NCBI GenBank assembly: GCA_031280335.1 | Contig: JAITGZ010000127.1 | Location: 1-8,861 of the forward strand | Direction of reading: 5' to 3' | Source of the DNA: Deltaproteobacteria bacterium | GTDB lineage: Bacteria; Desulfobacterota; Desulfovibrionia; Desulfovibrionales; Desulfovibrionaceae | Length of the DNA: 8,861 bases | Shown: positions 6,864-8,861 of the stretch, piece after piece | How positions within the stretch are numbered: position 1 is the first letter of the stretch | Layout of the letters: each line of letters opens with the position of its first letter | Notes under the pieces: model-generated | The model's input: the letters and a program-made list of their open reading frames with translations, nothing else | Database searches by the model: none | Told to the model about the DNA's origin: nothing | Position numbers and translations under genes: made by a program

Positions 6864-7679
6864 TCAAAGATTGACCAGTTCCACATCTTGCTCCGCCATT
6901 GCCTCGCCCAAAAAAATACTGCCTATGCGGGAGAAGCGGGCGGCATCGTCAGTGGTCACGAAATAGGCTTTTCCCATACCTAATCTGGCGTTATGCCCCC
7001 CTGCCGCGCTCAGGGCCGTCTCCACCTCCAGGGCCGTACTTTCCGCCGAGTCCACAATTTTTACCCCATGCCCCATGACCTTGGCTATGGTGGCGGAGAG
7101 TGGCGGAAAATGGGTGCATCCCAGCACCAGACAATCCGGTTTATCCGGGGAGATCAGCAGAGGGATCAGGTAACGCTCCGCCACGGCCTCAACAATGGGG
7201 CCGTCCAGCCAGCCTTCTTCCGCCAGGGAAACGAAGAGGGAACAAGCCCTGGCGCTTACCCTGGCCTGCGGGCTGATTTTATGGATGGCCCGCTGGTAGG
7301 CCTGGTTGGCAATGGTGGATTCCGTGGCGATTACAGCGATACTACCGTTACGGCTGGCCGCGCAAGCCGCTTTGGCTCCGGGCTCCACCACCCCGATCAC
7401 CGGCAAATCAGGCCAAAGCTCGCGCAGATCTTCCAAAGCGGCCGCGCTGGCCGTGTTGCAGGCCACTACCAGGAGCTTGATGCGCCTTTCCACCAGTTTG
7501 GCCGCCGCTTGCGCGGCATAGCGGGCCACTGTGCCCCGGCTTTTGGTGCCGTAAGGCAGACGGGCCGTATCCCCAAGGTAAAGTAAATCTTCACCCGGTA
7601 AACGTTGCCGCAACACCCGCAGCACGGTCAGCCCGCCCATGCCGGAATCAAATACGCCTATGGGCAAATGTGCGTCCAT
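6864..7679 (-). CDS. murI: Glutamate racemase
   Basis: Converts L-glutamate to D-glutamate, the second residue of the peptidoglycan stem peptide, by a two-base mechanism without PLP; cytoplasmic and normally essential. The 271-residue protein has the complete family pattern: FDSGMGGLT at 10-18 with D11 and S12, the GDTARLPYG segment at 36-44, the first catalytic cysteine C74 in ACNTAS, an ATEST motif at 118-122, and the second cysteine C188 in LGCTH with H190. All expected catalytic residues are present, so it should be active. The ATG at 7679 follows AAGGA with 5-base spacing, and that site directly abuts the stop codon of the upstream kinase gene. The 10-base gap strongly suggests co-transcription and translational coupling with the kinase. 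An inverted repeat lies immediately after its stop. Confidence 0.96.
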   Translation of the reverse strand: MDAHLPIGVFDSGMGGLTVLRVLRQRLPGEDLLYLGDTARLPYGTKSRGTVARYAAQAAAKLVERRIKLLVVACNTASAAALEDLRELWPDLPVIGVVEPGAKAACAASRNGSIAVIATESTIANQAYQRAIHKISPQARVSARACSLFVSLAEEGWLDGPIVEAVAERYLIPLLISPDKPDCLVLGCTHFPPLSATIAKVMGHGVKIVDSAESTALEVETALSAAGGHNARLGMGKAYFVTTDDAARFSRIGSIFLGEAMAEQDVELVNL

Positions 7680-7689
7680 GGTCGTCCTT

Positions 7690-8589
7690 TTACAGTATTT
7701 TATAGGTGCTGTGGACTAGGGGGGCGCGCAAAAAATCCAGGGCCTTTTCCAAAATAATACCCTCTCTGGCGGGCAGGGAGTAGCCGAAGGTGGCGCGCAA
7801 GCCCAGGGTAACGAACTGTACCGCGCGGTCCATGGCTAATGGCAGACTATCGCCCCGTAAAAGACCGCCGGTAAGCGCGCTGGTAAAGGCATCACCCGTA
7901 CCGGGATAAAAAGCAGGAATATAGTCGCAATCCACCCGCCAGAAACGATCTTCCACGCCGTTATAAGCGATGGTGGAACTTCCTTCTCTCTCCCGATCGG
8001 TAAAAGGCACGCTGGTGATCACCGTCATGGACGGCCCCATACGCGCCAAGCGCGCCAGCCAGTCTTTAGCCGTTGTTACATCCATGACACCCTTGCGCTG
8101 ATCCACGGCGGCATCGGGCATGGTCTCGCCCAAAAGCATGGCCGCTTCCGTCAAATTGGGCGTGATACAGTGCGCCCTGCCTATCATAAGGCGCATGGCC
8201 TCCACCATCTCCATACTCATGGTGGGATCAAGTCGTCCGTTGTCGCCCAGCACCGGATCCACCACCGCCAGTCCGTCATCCCGCAGGCAATGCTCAATGC
8301 ATTCCCCCACCGTTGCCGTTTGCTCGGGCGCACCCAAAAAACCACTATAAACAGCGTCAAAGAGCAAGCCCAAACGTCGCCAGTGCGCCAAAAAATCACG
8401 CATGGGTACGCTTAAATCCACAAAACAAAAATCGTCAAAACCGCTGGTCTGCGTGGATAGAACCGCTGTAGGCAAAGGGCATACCTGAACGCCCATGGCC
8501 GAAAGCACAGGAATGGCCACAGTAAGCGAGGCCCGGCCAAAGCCTGATAAATCGTGTATGGCCGCCACCTGCGGCACCGGAATGCGCAT
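7690..8589 (-). CDS. Pyridoxamine/pyridoxal kinase (vitamin B6 salvage)
   Basis: A 299-residue ribokinase-superfamily enzyme that phosphorylates pyridoxamine, pyridoxal or pyridoxine with ATP, feeding the pyridoxal phosphate pool. The N-terminal AAIHDLSGFGRASLT (9-23) and TAVLSTQTSGF (41-51) are typical of the pyridoxamine kinase group. DPVLGDNGRL at 111-120, TPNLTEA at 143-149 and the anion-hole/catalytic motif GTGD at 230-233 (D233 as base) complete the pattern. The ATG at 8589 has GAGGGG 8 bases upstream. It is the first gene of a probable two-gene unit with murI, and its promoter should lie in the 241-base divergent gap, though I see no convincing box on this strand. The symbol could be pdxK or pdxY; a role in phosphorylating the thiamine precursor HMP is less likely given the N-terminal pattern. 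Confidence 0.9.
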   Translation of the reverse strand: MRIPVPQVAAIHDLSGFGRASLTVAIPVLSAMGVQVCPLPTAVLSTQTSGFDDFCFVDLSVPMRDFLAHWRRLGLLFDAVYSGFLGAPEQTATVGECIEHCLRDDGLAVVDPVLGDNGRLDPTMSMEMVEAMRLMIGRAHCITPNLTEAAMLLGETMPDAAVDQRKGVMDVTTAKDWLARLARMGPSMTVITSVPFTDREREGSSTIAYNGVEDRFWRVDCDYIPAFYPGTGDAFTSALTGGLLRGDSLPLAMDRAVQFVTLGLRATFGYSLPAREGIILEKALDFLRAPLVHSTYKIL

Positions 8590-8740
8590 CGAAAAAACCC
8601 CTCAGCTAGGCATGACCCTAAAAATACAAGCCACCAATTACAAAGACGCCTGCTCCCTTGGCGGCGGCACATGGGCAGGTCCGCCCCAACCAGCCATATT
8701 GGCAATACAGTAGCCAATGCCTTATGGCAACTCCCCATCC

Positions 8741-8770
8741 TTGACCGGCGTCCGGCGGCCAAGCTATATA
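8741..8770 (+). promoter_or_regulatory. Sigma-70-like promoter for the plus-strand gene at the right edge
   Basis: TTGACC (8741-8746, 5 of 6 to the -35 consensus), an 18-base spacer, then TATATA (8765-8770, 4 of 6 to the -10). The expected start near 8778 gives a leader of about 50 bases to the ATG at 8831. Confidence 0.45.
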
Positions 8771-8816
8771 TGGGCCTTGCCAAGCCGTGCGCGGACAGTG
8801 CCTGAGGTGATTGGCC

Positions 8817-8822
8817 GGGAGG
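8817..8822 (+). promoter_or_regulatory. Ribosome binding site of the plus-strand gene
   Basis: GGGAGG lies exactly 8 bases before the ATG at 8831, close to ideal. It is the main evidence that the ten visible codons begin a real gene. Confidence 0.6.
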
Positions 8823-8830
8823 CTTTTTAT

Positions 8831-8861
8831 ATGTCCAAAATTATCTGGGTGGGCAACAGAT
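8831..8861 (+). CDS. Start of an unidentified gene, cut off by window edge
   Basis: Ten codons (MSKIIWVGNR) are visible before the sequence ends. A strong ribosome binding site at 8-base spacing and a promoter-like pair upstream support a real start. The short hydrophobic beta-strand-like opening (KIIWVG) is common in nucleotide-binding or Rossmann-type proteins, but too little is visible to assign a family. It is transcribed divergently from the pyridoxamine kinase gene. Confidence 0.6.
   Translation, partial: MSKIIWVGNR

Larger units (their letters stand above)
8590..8830. promoter_or_regulatory. Divergent intergenic region
   Basis: A 241-base gap between the minus-strand kinase gene and a plus-strand gene starting at 8831. 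It must hold the start signals for both. It also holds a small inverted repeat TTGGC/GCCAA (8699-8717, 9-base loop). No riboswitch consensus or RNA gene was recognised, and no clear promoter for the kinase direction. Confidence 0.5.

Noticed and set aside
6680..6886. Minus-strand open frame of 68 codons through the murI downstream gap
   Set aside because: Overlaps the end of murI, no convincing ribosome binding site, no family recognised; kept only as a note on the intergenic region.
6993..7586. Plus-strand open frame of 197 codons
   Set aside because: Antisense to murI, which has every family motif; the plus-strand protein has no recognisable features.
8590..8720. Possible riboswitch ahead of the pyridoxamine kinase gene
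   Set aside because: No TPP, FMN, glycine or other consensus core could be found, and the T-run at 8592-8597 follows only a three-pair stem and overlaps the ribosome binding region.

Overview
The window reads as a compact stretch of bacterial chromosome, mid-50s percent GC by eye (not computed). No phage, plasmid, insertion sequence, CRISPR or RNA genes were recognised. The set of genes (RecD2-type helicase, 450-residue bacterial phosphoglucose isomerase, subgroup I-gamma aspartate aminotransferase, glutamate racemase, pyridoxamine kinase) fits a Gram-negative anaerobe. My best guess is the Desulfovibrio group, but this is inferred from general protein resemblance and was not tested by a search.

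All six long genes lie on the minus strand, so they are transcribed from high to low coordinates. In that order: pdxK-like pyridoxamine kinase (8589-7690); murI glutamate racemase (7679-6864), 10 bases later and probably translationally coupled; a 207-213 base gap rich in small inverted repeats with an extended -10 promoter at its end; an unusual two-domain protein (6650-4896); a 159-base gap with a promoter and a perfect 12-base palindrome; an aspartate/prephenate-type aminotransferase (4736-3555); pgi (3525-2173), 29 bases later; a 91-base gap with a strong GC hairpin; and recD2 (2081 to beyond position 1, C-terminus missing). At the right edge a divergent plus-strand gene begins at 8831, with a good ribosome binding site and a plausible promoter; only ten codons are visible.

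The item most worth attention is the 584-residue protein at 4896-6650. Its N-terminus looks like an AroQ chorismate mutase domain and the rest looks like a complete EPSP synthase (AroA) fold. By manual alignment, nearly all catalytic and substrate-binding residues of EPSP synthase are replaced, and the first key arginine of the chorismate mutase is also gone. The reading frame is nevertheless intact over 584 codons and has its own promoter. It is therefore a candidate pseudoenzyme fusion of two shikimate-pathway folds. It sits directly upstream of an aminotransferase of the group that can act on prephenate, which suggests a link to aromatic amino acid metabolism. The other genes are housekeeping: wall D-glutamate supply (MurI), vitamin B6 salvage (PdxK), sugar phosphate isomerisation (Pgi) and DNA unwinding (RecD2).
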